Shown here one piece after another: positions 33,831 to 46,377 of a stretch of 64,000 nt of DNA. The stretch is from Rhizomys pruinosus (taxonomy: Eukaryota; Chordata; Mammalia; Rodentia; Spalacidae). The notes below the pieces were generated by a model. The model was given only the letters and a program-made list of their open reading frames with translations, made no database searches and was not told the DNA's origin. The position numbers were made by a program, and so were the translations under genes. Every line of letters begins with the position of its first letter. Within the stretch, counting starts at the first letter, position 1. The DNA is taken from the NCBI GenBank assembly GCA_009823505.1, contig VZQC01008874.1, forward strand, positions 550,584 through 614,583. Direction: 5' to 3'.

Positions 33831-34017
33831 GCAAACACATCCAGAGCAGCAGCAGGAGAAGGCACAGCAAGCAGAGGATCATCACTGGTAAGTAATAGAA
33901 AAAAATAACAATATGACTAATGTTTACTGAGTTAACTATTCTAAGCCCTTTGTTAAGATTTATAATGCATTTTGTATTTTGTATTTTTTTTATTTTTAAA
34001 ATATGTAATGGAGTAGG

Positions 34018-34185
34018 GAACTGGAAAGACGGCTCAGTGGTTGAGCTCCTGCTGCTCTTGCAGAGGACCCAGGCTCAGCTCCAGTTTCTGGAAATCCAAC
34101 ACCCTCCTCTGACCTCCACCAGCAGTGGGCATGTATGCAATGTACATACTTACATGCAGGCACACACACAAAAAATAAAACTTAA
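34018..34185 (+). mobile_element. B2 SINE, diverged
   Basis: 'ggaactggaaagacggctca' to a CA/A-rich tail, with deletions in the middle. Confidence 0.85.
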
Positions 34186-34197
34186 AAATTTTAACGC

Positions 34198-34367
34198 ACC
34201 GGGCATGGTGGTGCACGCCTTTAATCCTAGCACTTGGGAGGGAGATGCAGGTGGGAGAGAGAGACAGGTGGATCTCTGTGAGTTCAAAGCCCGCCTGGTC
34301 TACAAAGTGAGCTCCAGGCCAGCTGGGACTAAAGGGAGACCCTGTCTCAAAAAAGACGGAAAAAAAA
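34198..34367 (+). mobile_element. B1 SINE with small tandem insertion
   Basis: After 'ggagatgcag' there is an inserted 'gtgggagagagagacag', then normal B1 to 'ctgtctcaaaaaagac'. Confidence 0.9.
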
Positions 34368-34374
34368 TTAATGA

Positions 34375-34815
34375 AACATACTTTCTGTATCCATTCATCT
34401 GCTGGTGGACATGTAACCTGACTCCATACATAATTGTTGTGAACAGTAATGCAGTAAACAGAGACAGGCAGGTCTCTTTGTAGTAGGCTGATTTAGATTC
34501 CTTTTGGTACATTCCCAGGAGTGAGTGATATAACAAGACTATACAGTGGTACTGTTTTTATGTTTTTGAATCACACAGTTCCATATCAATTTCCATATAG
34601 ACCAAATTAATTTTCATTTCCACTATCAGTATATAAGGGTTCCCTTCCTCCCCTCTCAATTTTCTCCAGCATCTTTATTAGTTTTTTTTTTTTAATGTAT
34701 CCATTCTGACTAGGGTAATAGGGAATGTCAATATAGTTTCAACATGCATTTCCCTGATGGAAATGCTTATTGACCATTTGTACTTCATTTTTAAAGAACT
34801 GTCTGTTTATTTTAT
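34375..34815 (-). mobile_element. Old L1 ORF2 C-terminal fragment, reverse
   Basis: Reverse-strand L1 landmarks: 'tatccattcatctgctggtg', 'gtgaacagtaatgcagtaaa', 'aagggttcccttcctcccc'-like, 'attctgactagggtaatagg', 'catttccctgatggaaatgc'. Confidence 0.8.
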
Positions 34816-35075
34816 TAGCTCATTAAACAAAATAAGCCAGACTCAAAATGAGAAGTATCGTATTTTCTTTCATATGTGGAATCTAGATTTTATATAAATA
34901 CATAAAAATCACATTACATGTAAAAATGAAAACAAGTGAAATGGGAAAAGAATCAGATGAGTGGGAGGAGAGAGCGAAGACAAAGAGAAAGGTTTGGAGC
35001 ATGGAAGTGGTTATGGTCAAAGTACATGATATGAAAACCATCACCTTCCAAAATAAATATACATTAATAAAAATT
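34816..35075 (+). mobile_element. Old L1 3' end, forward
   Basis: 'aataagccagactcaaaatg', 'ttcatatgtggaatctagat', a purine-rich tract, and 'tcaaagtacatgatatgaaa'. Joined tail-to-tail with the reverse fragment at 34375, as in an L1 5' inversion. Confidence 0.75.
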
Positions 35076-35271
35076 AAAATAAGATAAATAAAAATGGACA
35101 GAGAGAGAATGCTAGAAACTGATAAGTTGCACATTTTCTACATTATCTCTTTACTCATGTTATTTCTCTCCTATCGCCATTCTTCCACTGTAATATTTCC
35201 CATCTCGTATTTTATACAGAATGCCCGCCACATGTCAGAAGATTAGATTAAAGTCTTAGCATTGTTATTGG

Positions 35272-35427
35272 TTTGTTGGTTTTTTGGTTTGTTGAGAAAG
35301 GGTTTCCCTGTAGTCCCAGCTAGCCTGGAATTTGCTATGTAGACTAACCTGGACTTGATCTCACAGAGATCTATCTCCCTCTGCCTCCTCAGTGCTGGAA
35401 TTAAAGGTATGCAGCATCATGCCCAAC
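35272..35427 (-). mobile_element. B1 SINE, reverse
   Basis: TTGG-rich tail, 'gtagtcccagctagcctgg', 'cctcctcagtgctggaatta'. Moderately diverged. Confidence 0.85.
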
Positions 35428-35457
35428 AAGTATTAATATAAGTCCTAATATTTGTTT

Positions 35458-35679
35458 AATTTTATTAATTTTTTATATTTATGTGTATGAGCATATTGCC
35501 TGTATCTATGTATGTGCGCCCATGTCGTGCAATGCCTGAGGAGAATACAGGAGGGCATTGTATCCCCTGGAACTGGAGTCACAGATGTTGTTAGCCACCA
35601 TGTGGGAGCTAGGATTGAAGCCATGATCTTCTGCAAGAACAGCCAGTGCTCTTAACTGCTGAGCCATCTCTCTAGCCCC
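35458..35679 (-). mobile_element. B2 SINE, reverse
   Basis: T-rich tail to 'gagccatctctctagcccc', with 'catgtcgtgcaatgcctgag'. Flanked by 'aagtcctaatatt' and 'aagtcttaacatt'. Confidence 0.92.
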
Positions 35680-35860
35680 AAGTCTTAACATTTTTAATCT
35701 TGGTTACTATGTGGAAACAAAATACATTCCTATTTAGTACAGAAGAATGTGACAGTCCACATATTAGCCTGTGAACTTGCTACTATTAAATCAATAGAAA
35801 TGTATGATGTGTACTTTATAAAAAGACCCTTAATAATCCCAGCATCTCGGTCCTACTTGG

Positions 35861-36262
35861 AGTGATAGTTAATTTTTGTCAAATTGACATAAACTGGAAT
35901 TACCTAGGAAGATGGAACCTCAAGTGAGGAATGTTTTCTATGGGATTAGCTTGTGGCCATGTCTGTAAGGGAGTTTCTTAGTTGCTAACTGAAGTAGGAA
36001 GGCACAGCCTGGTATGGGCTGTACCATTTCTCAGCAGGTGCATCTGGGCTGTATAAGAAAGGTAAGTGAGCAAGTCAGGAGAAGCAAGCCAGTAAGCAGC
36101 CTTCTGCTCCAGCTCCTGCCTCCAGGTTCCAGCTTCAAGTACCTGCCTTAACTACCCTCAATGATGGAAGTCACCTGGAAGTGTGAGCTAAATAAACCTT
36201 CCCTCCCTGAGTTGCTTTTGCTGTTTTGATCACAGCAACAGAATCCATACTACAATACATGG
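35861..36262 (+). mobile_element. Rodent LTR-like repeat, forward
   Basis: 'gtcaaattgacataaactgg' at the 5' side, 'gagctaaataaaccttccct' (poly(A) signal) and 'gatcacagcaacagaatcca' at the 3' side. Same family, opposite orientation, as the repeats at 59286 and 60193. Confidence 0.65.
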
Positions 36263-36377
36263 CTTTACATAGTTCCCTCCCCATGATTTTCTTTTAATAA
36301 AATGGCCAGAAGTCAGGCTGTCACTTCTAAGATCATGCTACCAAAAAATATCCTGATGTCCAACTTCTTCCATTTTT

Positions 36378-36624
36378 TAATGTTTTATTTATTATTTTTA
36401 TTTTTTTATTTTTTTATTGTATTTATTCTTTGTGTGTATGAATGTACTGGCTGCATGTAGGTTTGTGCACCCGTGTCGTGCAATGCCACGGAGGTCAGAA
36501 GAGGGTGTCGGATTCCCCTGGAACTGGAGTTAAAGACGGTTCTCAGCTGCCATGTGGGTGTTGGGGATCAAACCCAGGTCCTCTGCAGTTGGCGCTCTTA
36601 ACCATTAGGCCATCTCTCCAGCCC
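36378..36624 (-). mobile_element. B2 SINE nested in the tail of another B2
   Basis: Young reverse B2 ('catgtaggtttgtgcacccg', 'ggccatctctccagcccta') lying upstream of the older reverse B2 at 36625. Confidence 0.92.
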
Positions 36625-36833
36625 TATTTTTATTTTTGTATATGAGTGTATTGCCCAAATGTACCTAAGTGCACCTTTATCATGCAGTGTCAGCAGAAGT
36701 AAGAAGAGGGTGTCAGATCCCCTGGAGCTATAGTTACAGACCATTGTTAGCTGCCATGTGGGTGCTGGGAATTGAACCCTGGTTTTCTGCAAAAGCAACC
36801 AGTGCTCTTAACTGCTGACCCATCTCTCCAGGC
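36625..36833 (-). mobile_element. B2 SINE, reverse, older
   Basis: 'tgagtgtattgcccaaatgt' to 'ccatctctccaggcc'. The pair as a whole is bracketed by 'cctgatgtccaa' (36353 and 36834), the target duplication of this older copy. Confidence 0.92.
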
Positions 36834-36884
36834 CCTGATGTCCAATCTCCTACCCTCTCTTCCCTTGTCTTTTTCTGTCTTATG

Positions 36885-37215
36885 GAAGTCAACTACTACA
36901 TTGTTCTATCTATAAAGGGACACTTCCTAGATGATCAAAAGCAAGTTCTACCCCACAGCTTGTGAGAAACTTGGGAACTTGAGTCTAACAGCCCAAAGAC
37001 CTGAATCCTGTCAACAGCCTGGTGATTTTTGGAGCAGATTCTCCTCTATTTGACCTTCTAGATAATATCTAGCCTGGTCAGTTTCTAGAATGCAGCCAGA
37101 TATGTTCCTATCAGCCAAATCATATCTATGACGGAAAGTATGAGATATTTGTTATTTTAAGACACGGGCCAAGTTTTGGGTTAATTCATTTCATAACCAT
37201 AAGAAACTGTGAGAG
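36885..37215 (+). mobile_element. MLT1-like MaLR LTR remnant
   Basis: The 3' part reads 'gagatatttgttattttaag', then 'caagttttgggttaattc' and 'ataaccataagaaactg', matching the conserved MaLR LTR end ('gttattttaagccactaag'). Confidence 0.55.
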
Positions 37216-37249
37216 ATGAGTGCTTGTGTCCTCAATACTGAGATATATT

Positions 37250-37354
37250 TTAATAGTCTATTTATTTTTATTTTATGTGTATGCATGTACTACTTGCATA
37301 TATGTAAGTGCATTTGTGTCATGCAATCCCCACAGAGGTAAAATGAAGGTGTCA
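37250..37354 (-). mobile_element. Reverse B2, left half, cut by a younger B2 (unit A)
   Basis: T-rich tail, 'atgtgtatgcatgtactact', then interruption by the B2 at 37355. Its other half is missing in unit A because the duplication junction follows; unit B retains both halves. Confidence 0.85.
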
Positions 37355-37560
37355 TGGGGCTGGAGAGATGGCTCAGCAGTTAAGAGCATGGACTGCTCTT
37401 GCAGAGGACTCAGGTTCGATTCCCAGCACCCACATGGTGGCTAAGAACCATCTTTAACTCCAGTTCCAGGGGAATCCAACACCCTCTTCTGACCTCTGCA
37501 GCATTGCACTACACAGGTGCACCAACCTACATGCAGACAGTACAGTCATACACATAAAAA
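37355..37560 (+). mobile_element. B2 SINE at the duplication junction
   Basis: Full B2 with tail 'cacataaaaaaataaataaaa'-like. Unit A ends here. In unit B the equivalent B2 (57014-57218) is followed by the rest of the interrupted old B2. Confidence 0.92.
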
Positions 37561-37630
37561 AATAAATAAAATTAAAAAAAGTTTTTAAACAAAACAAAAC
37601 AAACAAACAAACAAAAAGAACTGGGTACCC
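37555..37630 (+). repeat. Duplication junction, A-rich filler
   Basis: About 60 bp of A-rich sequence (AAAC and CAAA repeats) links the B2 tail to the interior of L1 ('gtacccccaaaactgg'). The first shared bases with copy A (18566) are 'cccccaaaactgg'. This is the only novel join in the duplication. Confidence 0.85.
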
Positions 37631-37909
37631 CCAAAACTGGAAGTGCTGAGGGAGTGTCCAAATGGATTATTTGGAGAAAACCGGCAGAACAGAAAGGGGG
37701 AGAAGGAGTTAGACTTCCAAGATATAAACAAAATTGAAGCCTAAAAACATAAACAAGTCCACCTTCGTAGACAGGGAAAAAACAAACGAACAACAAAGGC
37801 ATCTGAATGAAGCAAACAAAGCAAGCCTTCAAAGAAGTGAAGAGCATTTGTATCACATTGGATTACAGAAAAAGAGAAACCCACAAGCCAGGACACTACA
37901 AAGGGACAC

Positions 37910-39000
37910 ATGGGAAAGGTGCAGGATAATTCCACACAAGCTCTACCAACCCTGTGGTAGATTCCTACAGTGGGATTCCTACAGTGGGATCACTTTGGGG
38001 ATGGCCCAGGACACAGCTCTTAGAGAACAATTAGAGAAATATTCAAAGAATTAAAGAATATAAAGAACAAGTCCAAGAACTAAGAAAAGAGGATGAAAAA
38101 ATCAAGAAGGATCTAAGGGAGAGAATGACAAACACTGAAGGAAGTGGAAACACTGAAAAGGAACCACCAACAAACAAGGGGCTACAGGAAGAGAGTGAGA
38201 AGCTCCAAAAAAGAAGTGAAAATACTAAAGAGTAATCACAAGATGAAATGAAAAAGGAATCAAACAATTATCCAATCAAAGAAAGAATGGAAAAAGCCTC
38301 AGAAGTAGAATGGAGGAAGCAGAACAAAGAAATAGGCAACCTAAAGAGACACAGAGCAACAAAACCTCAGTAAAGATTAGAAAAATTATAAAAATACAAC
38401 AAAAGTGGAACAACCAAGGAATTGTGGACACTATGAAAAGATCAAAGCCTCCACATCATAAGGATAGAGGATGGAGAAGAATCCCAAGAGAATGGTATTG
38501 AGTCAAATCAGGTTCAACAGAAGAATAGATGAAATTTCCCCCCAACTAAAAAAAAAAGACAACCAATACAAATACAAGAACATAGAGATCCAAACAGACA
38601 AGATCAGAAAAGAACTCCCCATGCCATAATCATAGTAAAACCACTAGATGCTCAAACAAGGACAAAATGCGGAAAGCCACATAGAGAAAAAACAATTAAA
38701 TATAAGGGAAACCCTCAAATTAACTGCTATCTCAGTACAGATGATGGAAAGCAAGGATATGTGAGCAAAGCATGCCCAGTGTAAAGGACGTATATCCAAC
38801 CCATGTTAATAACCCAGAAAAATTGTCAAGTATAGTTGAAGGAGAGAGAAAAAAAATTCTGCCATAACAAAACAAGATGATAGAATACATATCCAGAAAC
38901 CAACCCGTCAGAAAATCAAAGCAATTCAAAGGACCCAAGAAAGGAGCACTATCCCCAGGCAACTAGAAAAAGAGAAATTTAATAAAAGCATAACTGCAAA
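37910..39000 (+). pseudogene. L1 ORF1, broken, copy B
   Basis: Counterpart of 18860-19920, with the ATG at 37910. The frame is lost within about 20 codons through small deletions. The coiled-coil coding region (about 38040-38330) is recognisable in three different frames. 'gattcctacagtgggat' is duplicated in tandem near 37960-37995, which copy A lacks. Confidence 0.85.
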
Positions 39001-39059
39001 GGTAGAAACCTAGACCAAAAATGCAATGGATAATAAAATGAAAGAAAGCATCAACACAT

Positions 39060-41347
39060 CTTTTAGTTATAACGTTAAATATTAATAGACCTAAATTCCC
39101 CAATCAAAGACATAGACTGGGTGGGAGTTGGATTAGGAAACAGAACATATCTGATATGCTGTCCACAAGAAACACATCTTAACTTCAATGACAGGCACCA
39201 CATTAAAGTAAGGATGAAAAAAATATGCAAGCAAATGGTACCCAAAAAAAAGCAGGTGTGATATTTCAATATCCGACAAAATGATTTCAAAGTAAAAGAA
39301 ATCAAAGAGACAAAAGAAGGCCATTACATTTTTAATCAAAGGAACAATGAACCATGAAGATTTCACAGTCAAGAATATATGTGTACCAAACTCTGGTGCA
39401 CCAAACTTCATAAAGACAATGCCTCCATGCTTCAGCGGCACAGATTAACCCAACCACAATAATAGTAGGGGAAGGCAATACCCGACAGAGCCCTTTGGAA
39501 AACTGGACAAAGAATAACAGAGAGACAATCTGAAATGAATGATATGATAAACCAAAAGGACCTCACAGACATCGAACTACCAATATTCCACCCAAATACC
39601 AGAGATACACTTTCTACTCAGTGCCCCGCAGAACATTTTCCAAAATCAAACACATACTGGGGACACAGAAAACCTCCACAAATACAAAAGGATTGAAATA
39701 ATTTTCATGCATTCATCAGACCACAGTGCAATAAAGCGCAATATCAACAACAGGATAAACACTACTATGTGCAAAAGCAAGGAGACTAAATAACACAATC
39801 ATGAATAATGAATTGGTAAGGAAGAAATAAAGAAAGAAATAAAAGCATTCGTGAGCTGGGGGGGCGTGGTGGCACATGCCTTTAAAATCCAGCACTTGGG
39901 AGGCAAAGGCAGGTTGATCTTTGTTGGTTCAATGACAGCCTGGTCTACAGAGTGAGTTCCAGACAAGCTGGAGCTACAAGGGAAACCTTGTCTCGAAAAC
40001 AAAAAACAAAAAAAAAAAAAAAAAAAGCATTCTGGGAACTGATGACAATGATAAGACAACACAAGCCTTTAAAAGCAATCCTAAGAGTAAAATTTATAGC
40101 CCCCTGATGCCTACATTAGAAAACAGAAAGAGCACATGAACGATCTAACACTGCAAATAAAAACACTGGTAGGCAACAAAAATGAATCCTAAATGCAACA
40201 GACAAGAAAAAATAACAAAATCAGAGGAGAAATCATGAGTAGAACAAAGAAACAATACCAAAAAAAAAAAATCGATGAATACAAAAGTTGGTTCTTTGAG
40301 AGAATAAACAGATAAGACAGACGGCAGTTAAAACCAAAATTAAGAAAGAACAACTCTGAATCAATAGAATCTGTGATGAAAGGGAAGTATCACAACGGAC
40401 AGAATGAAAAGATCCAGACATCATTGGGAATACGTCAAAAACCTATACTCTATCAATTTGAAAACCTAGAAGAAATGGATGAATACTGGAAATCATGGAA
40501 TCACCAAAGCTGCACCAAGAAGAGATCGACAGCTTAAACAGACCATAATAGAGAAGAAATGAAAGATGGAATAAAAATCTCCCAACTAAAAAGCCCCGGC
40601 TCAGATGGTTTCACGGCAGAATTCTATAAAAAACGTTTCAAAAAGACTTACAAACCATTATTACTCAAATTGGTTCAGAAGGATAACAGAGGAAATTCTG
40701 CCAAATTCCTTCTATGAAGCCAGCATCACCTTAATACTAAAACCAGGAAAAGGTACAACTAAAAAGGATAATTACAGACCCATCTCGTTAATGATATCAG
40801 ATGCAAAAATTCTCACAATACTTGCAAACTGCATACAGACCCAAGAATAAGATCATCCATCATGACCCAAGTTGAACATCATACCAGAGATGCAGGGATG
40901 GTTCAACATATGAAAAATCATAAATATCATAAACCACATAAATTGACTGAAACAAAAAGCCACATCATCTCAATTGTTGCAGAAGCCTTTGACAAAATCC
41001 AGCAATCCCTCATGCTTAAAGTCCCTAGAGGGAGTTGGATTGGAGGATCATTCCTCAGGTTAATCAAAGCCATATACAGGAAACCCGCAGCCAACATCAT
41101 CCTGAATAGGAGAAGACAGAAACAACTTCTCCTTAAAAAGTAGGAACGCAGCAAGGCTGGCCCCTGTCAACAACTCCTCTTCAAGAGTGCTTGAAACACG
41201 TGCCAGGGCAATAAAGCTAGAAAGGAAAGTTAAAGGAGTACTAATTGGAAAAGAGAAGTCAAGCTATCACTTTTTTGCTGATGATGATATGGTTTACCTA
41301 AGGGATGCTAAAACTCCAGCAGAAAACTCCTAGAAAGGATAGAGTTT
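39060..41347 (+). pseudogene. L1 ORF2 part 1, copy B
   Basis: Same endonuclease and RT landmarks as copy A, including 'cacatcttaacttcaatgac' and 'ctcagatggtttcacggcag'. The RT catalytic box at about 41270 reads 'ttttgctgatgatgatatgg', with an extra GAT compared with the expected F-A-D-D. Copy A has a 2-base loss at the same place. Confidence 0.87.
39851..40021 (+). mobile_element. B1 SINE nested in L1 ORF2, copy B
   Basis: Same site as 20789; 'aaaagcattc' on both sides. Individual indels differ from copy A ('ctgggggggcgtgg', 'tttaaaatccagc'). Confidence 0.9.
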
Positions 41348-43408
41348 AGAAAGCCTCATACCTGGCTACAGGGCAAATCAAACTTCTAGAGGACTATAGA
41401 AGGTTTTAACATCGGTTTACAGTGAGTCCTAAGGAACTTTACCTTCTAGGTGCAGCACAGTTTTTTTTTTTTTTGATATGAGAGACTTTCTTACTTCTTT
41501 GTCATAGAACAAAGAAAAAACATGGTGGTAATGGAAGTCTCCTCTAACATGGTAATTAGAGCTGAATGTTATAGAAGTAAGCTCTTATAAAACTGGTAAA
41601 ACTGCTTTACTTTTAATGACTAATATACATAGGAACTATAAAAAGGATTGTTGTCTATTCATACCAAATATAATACTAAGTCTTTTTAAGTGGTGCATAT
41701 AGCGAAAATATATTAATACAAGAGAGCAAGCTGATAGCATCAATGGATTATTCTGCCAAGGAGATGTGAGCCAGGGGGATCCAAGTCCCCCCCTAAAAAA
41801 GGTAAAAGTGCGTATTGCCTGTAAACTGGAATACATGCAAGAAGAGAGGTGGTGAGGTCTGCCCTGCTGTCAATGAACTGATGTAACCATGGAGGATTGT
41901 ATCGAGATCAAACTTACAAGTATACAGTTGGTCCCTCAAATGCCAGAGAGATGTTACGCAAAGGCACTGAACTAATAAAAGGCAAATGTTTGGTCTCCTG
42001 AGTCAAGCAAGCCTCCTCCCTCAGCACCAGCTACAACTCACCTGCCCCTGCTTGGATTAACTGTGCATCAGTGGCAGCCATATGTCGGTATATCCCAACT
42101 TTATTTGAATATTACCTCTCTCCTTGGAGGAATACTGTGGTGGATGTTGCCACAAAGCTTATACCTTCTAGGGATTAGGAGATTTATATGCCACAGTAAG
42201 CCTTGTCATCTTTCTCAGGGAAAAAAAAAGTAATCCAGGGATTAACACACCATCCAAACATCTGTGTCCTATACAAGTAAACCTACATAGTAACTAGCAT
42301 GTTTTTTAATACCTATATATCTAATCGCTTTGCTTCATTAGTAGGATTGAAAGCTTATCCCTGGGCAATCGGTCAGAGACCCATGAAAAGGAAAACAGTC
42401 CCCCCCAGAACTGATTCAGAGTTCAAAATGACACCTCCAGACAAAGTAAACTATTGTGCTTCTTGTCCACCTGTGCCAAATCTCTAAGCCTAAGGAACAA
42501 TCTGTGGAAGAGGGGGAGTGGTAGATTGTGGGGGCTGCGATTGGGGTGGAATGGTGAAACTACAACAATATAGTCTGGAACGTAGTTGATAGGAACTTGA
42601 TTGGAACATTCAGGCCCTCAAGCTGGATGGTGGAGCCCTTGGGGGCTGTTTGGGCTGGGGCACAACTGCCTTGCAAACTGGTTTTATATGAAGGATGCTT
42701 ATGCTAAAAAAAAAAAAGGAGCTAGATACGACATTTGAACAAACTGGGAATATAAAATGCTAATAGTTTTATTTATAGGTTGTATGGGTTGGTCTCCTAT
42801 ATTTTTTCTGAAGTATAACAACATCACATGTTAACACGTGTCTTTTACTTATAGGACAAGTTAAAGGAATTAAGCTTAAATTTTACTTTCCCAAATAAGT
42901 AGAAGTCATAGTCCGGTCATATAGCGTTAAAGAGCCAAGTGTTTATTGGGTAAAATTTATTTAGTAGGTACTCAACTCTGCCCAAGCTTGATCCACAAAG
43001 TATAGGATATTTTAGGCTTAGCGAATTGTTTAGATTAATTAAAATTTTGGTGTATGTTTTGGTGTAAATGGTAATACATTTGAACGAATTGGAAATATAA
43101 ATATTATAGTTGTGTTTTATTTATAATTATTTGGGTTAGAGGTACACAAATGGCCTCTTTTTTTCTGAATTATACAACATCACATGTTTGTTAAAAAAAA
43201 AAAAAAAAAAAAAAAATAACACTTTCTTTTACGTGTAGGACAATTTAAAGGAAACAAGCTTAAATTTCCTTCCCAAATAAGTAGCATACAGTCCATGAGA
43301 AACAGTTTTTTGGTAAATTGAAAATGAAAGCTTATGCCTTGGCTCCTGTTTTTTGGTATGTGTAATACAATTAAAAAAGGGCATCTATAGGTGAAAACAT
43401 AAAAACCT

Positions 43409-43440
<32 letters not shown>

Positions 43441-45078
43441 GAGGTGGGAGGTGGTAAAGTATCCCTTCTGTGATACAAATGGAAAACTCTGTGTTGCAAT
43501 CCTATTGAGAGAATTGTCAATTTTGTCTTATCTTGTTGAAACTAAACAATGGGAGGAGAATTTTATGTTCCCACAGGTAAAATCACCAACATAAATGTCT
43601 AAAAATACACAACTTTGCTGTGCAGGATGAATTGGGAATGTCAGCAGAGAGGTGGACCCATCTGAACATTAAAACGAAGAAAAGCCTCAGACTGTCCCGG
43701 AGTCACGACACTGAGCATCTAGCTGAATACGATTGGGGTTGACTGTTTGTTTATAATGGGCCCTAAGAAGTTTACCTTCCAGATACGGAGAAACCTTCCT
43801 ACCTCTCCCTTTTTTTAGGAAAAAGAAAACATGATGGTAATAACACCACTCCCTACTGTAAATTAGAGCCAATTGTTACAGTGGTAATTTCCTAAACCAG
43901 GCATACTTCCCTTTTTTAATACGATAAGCATAGGAACTGTGAGAGGATATTTCTCTATCTAAAATCAAATTCAACAGTAAAGTGTTTATAAGTGGGTGTA
44001 ATTAGCAAAATATATTACTACAGGAAAGCTCTGACAGCAGCATGAATTATTCTGCCTAGGAAATGTTGGCTATGGGATCCAAACCTTAACCTGCCCCCCC
44101 CCAAATTAAAAGGCCTTTTGCTAAGTGGGATATAGGCAAGGAGAAAGGCAGTAAGTCACTGTTGTCAAAGACCTGGTGTGAGCAGGAAAAATGTTATGAG
44201 ACATCAATTGCTAGCGTACAACTGGCCCTGAAATGCAGAGAGTGGTACCAAGGCCACTAAAGGCATAGACGGCAAAATATTAGTCTCCCTGAGACAAGCA
44301 GGACTCCTCCATCAATATCAGCAACACCTCAACAGCCTGGAGATACTGTGCAACATGGCAGCCATGTGTCCTATATATAGATATCCCAATCTAATTGGCT
44401 ATTGCTCTCTCCTTGGAGGAAAACTCTAGGTGGAGGGCCACAAGACTTATGTCCGTCTAGTGAGTAGGAGATGTTATGAGCCACAATAAGAACTTGTCAC
44501 CCATTATAGAGAAACCACAGTTTGTGGATAGCATAACCATCCAAGCATCTGTGTCTAGCTCACGCTTAAGCTTGACATAATAATTGGTAATGCTTAAACG
44601 CCTGTACATCCAATAGCTTGTGCTTTGGTTAGTATGACTAAAAAGGTATCACTGAAAAAGCTGTCAACCCATAAATGGGGGGGAGGGAAAACAACCTGAA
44701 CAGACGAAGTCCAAATGACAACTCCAAAGAAATAAGACTGTTGTCTTCTCACCCACTTGTGCCCCTGGTTCCGCAATGCCCAGGGAACAACGCGGGAAAT
44801 GAGGCGCGTTAAGTGAAGGGCTGCAGAGGATGGGGTTGAATCATGAGTCAACAGGAATATAGTCTGGACTCCTAACTTATCAACATGCTTGTGCATACAA
44901 GCTTCTCCAACTGGACTTATGGTGAACCTTTAGTTGTTCAAAATTTGGGGACATAGATAACTTGCAAAATGCACAATTACCCAATTGTATGAAATACTGA
45001 GTAACATCAATGTTTTCTCCAAACAACTGTGTCATTATATTGTTAGAAGCCCTTAAAATAAAAATAAAATAAAAAAAG
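41348..45078 (+). mobile_element. Composite L1-tailed insert, copy B
   Basis: Same insertion point and internal order as 22290-25936. It is about 80 bp longer, partly from homopolymer runs, such as a 27-A run near 43193 where copy A has none and shorter A at about 42703. Tail 'cttaaaataaaaataaaat' precedes the resumption of ORF2. Confidence 0.7.
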
Positions 45079-46116
45079 AAGTTTCCCAGTAAGTGGCAGG
45101 TTACAAAATTAGCCTAGAAAAAAAAATCAGTACCTTTTCTTTACACAAACAACAAGAAACTGAAGAAAGAAGACTAGCAGCCCTCCACTCAACAATAGCC
45201 ACAAAAACAATAAGATACTTAGGAACCAACCTATCCAAAGACACCAAGATCGCTCAAAAAAGTTAACCCCTGAAGAAGGCATTGAAGAAGACATCAGAAT
45301 GGGAAAAAATCCCATGCTCATGGATTGGAAAATTAATATAGGAAAAAAAGGCCATTCTACCAAAACTCTTGTAAAGATTCAATGATGCATCCCAATTAAA
45401 TCCCCAAGAGTTTGTTCACAGCTTTGAAAAAAGTCCTTAATTTTCATATGGAAAAACAAAAGACTCCAAATAGCCAAGCAACAACGGAGTGAAAAGACCA
45501 ACAAAGGGGGGATCTCTATACCAGACTGCAAACTTTACTACAGGGCTAAAGTCCCAAAACAAGCTGGGACGGGCACAAAGAAAAAACCTGTTGACCAATA
45601 ACAAAACTGAAGATCCAACTTGAGCACATACAATTTCAGCCACCTGATATTTGACAAGGAGGCATGGAAGACACAATGTAGGAAAGACAACATCATCAGC
45701 AAGTTGGTGTTGGCAAAACTGGACACAACTTGTGAAGAAATGAAATTAACCCCCTACCTCTTGCCCGGTACAAAAGTCAACATCCATGGATCAAAGACCT
45801 CAACGTGAACCCCAAACTCTGGAGGCAAAAGAAGAAAAAGTGTGGCAGCAAGACCTACAAGACATAGGCATAGTAAAAAACTTCCTAAATCAGACAGGCA
45901 GCTGCTCAAGAATTAAGGTCTACAATCGACAATGGACCTCATTAAACTCAAACCGTTTTGTACATCGAAAGAAACAATCAGGAAGTGAAAGAGAAACCCA
46001 CAGAGTAAGGAGTTTTCACGCAGAAACATCTGACAAAGCATTGATTCCAGAAATATAATAAACTACTCAAAAAACAAAGAAGATAGAAACAGATGGCCCA
46101 TTCAAAAGATGGAGCA

Positions 46117-46334
46117 GGGGGGCTGGAGAGAGGGCTCATGGTTAAGAACAAATTGCCTCTTGCAGAGCTAGCTCTCCCACATGCAGCTTAAGAACCATCT
46201 GTTTATAACTCAGTTTCCAGGGAATCCAACGCCCTCTTACTGACCTCCGAGCATTGCCGACACGGTGGAACCAACCTACATGCAGATAGTACCTCATACA
46301 CATAAAAGATAATAATAAAATAAATATTTGGAAA
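46117..46334 (+). mobile_element. B2 SINE nested in L1 ORF2, copy B
   Basis: Same site as 26984, flanked by 'aaaagatggagca'. Heavily indel-altered compared with copy A ('agctagctctcccac', 'tctgtttataactcagtttc'). Confidence 0.9.
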
Positions 46335-46377
46335 AAAGATGGAGCAAAGAGCTGAATCAGAGATTTCACAAGTGAAG

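Larger units (their letters stand above)
18566..37560 (+). repeat. Direct duplication, unit A
   Basis: Everything here recurs in the same order and orientation at about 37625-57218, with an offset of about 19.06 kb at the left and 19.66 kb at the right. Shared content includes an L1 with the same three nested insertions at the same sites, the same SINE order and the same LTR-like repeats. See unit B for the mismatch pattern. Confidence 0.95.

Noticed and set aside
33920..34483. 187-residue open frame on the + strand
   Set aside because: It is a through-translation of a B2 and a B1 in a row; the equivalent frame is broken in unit B.
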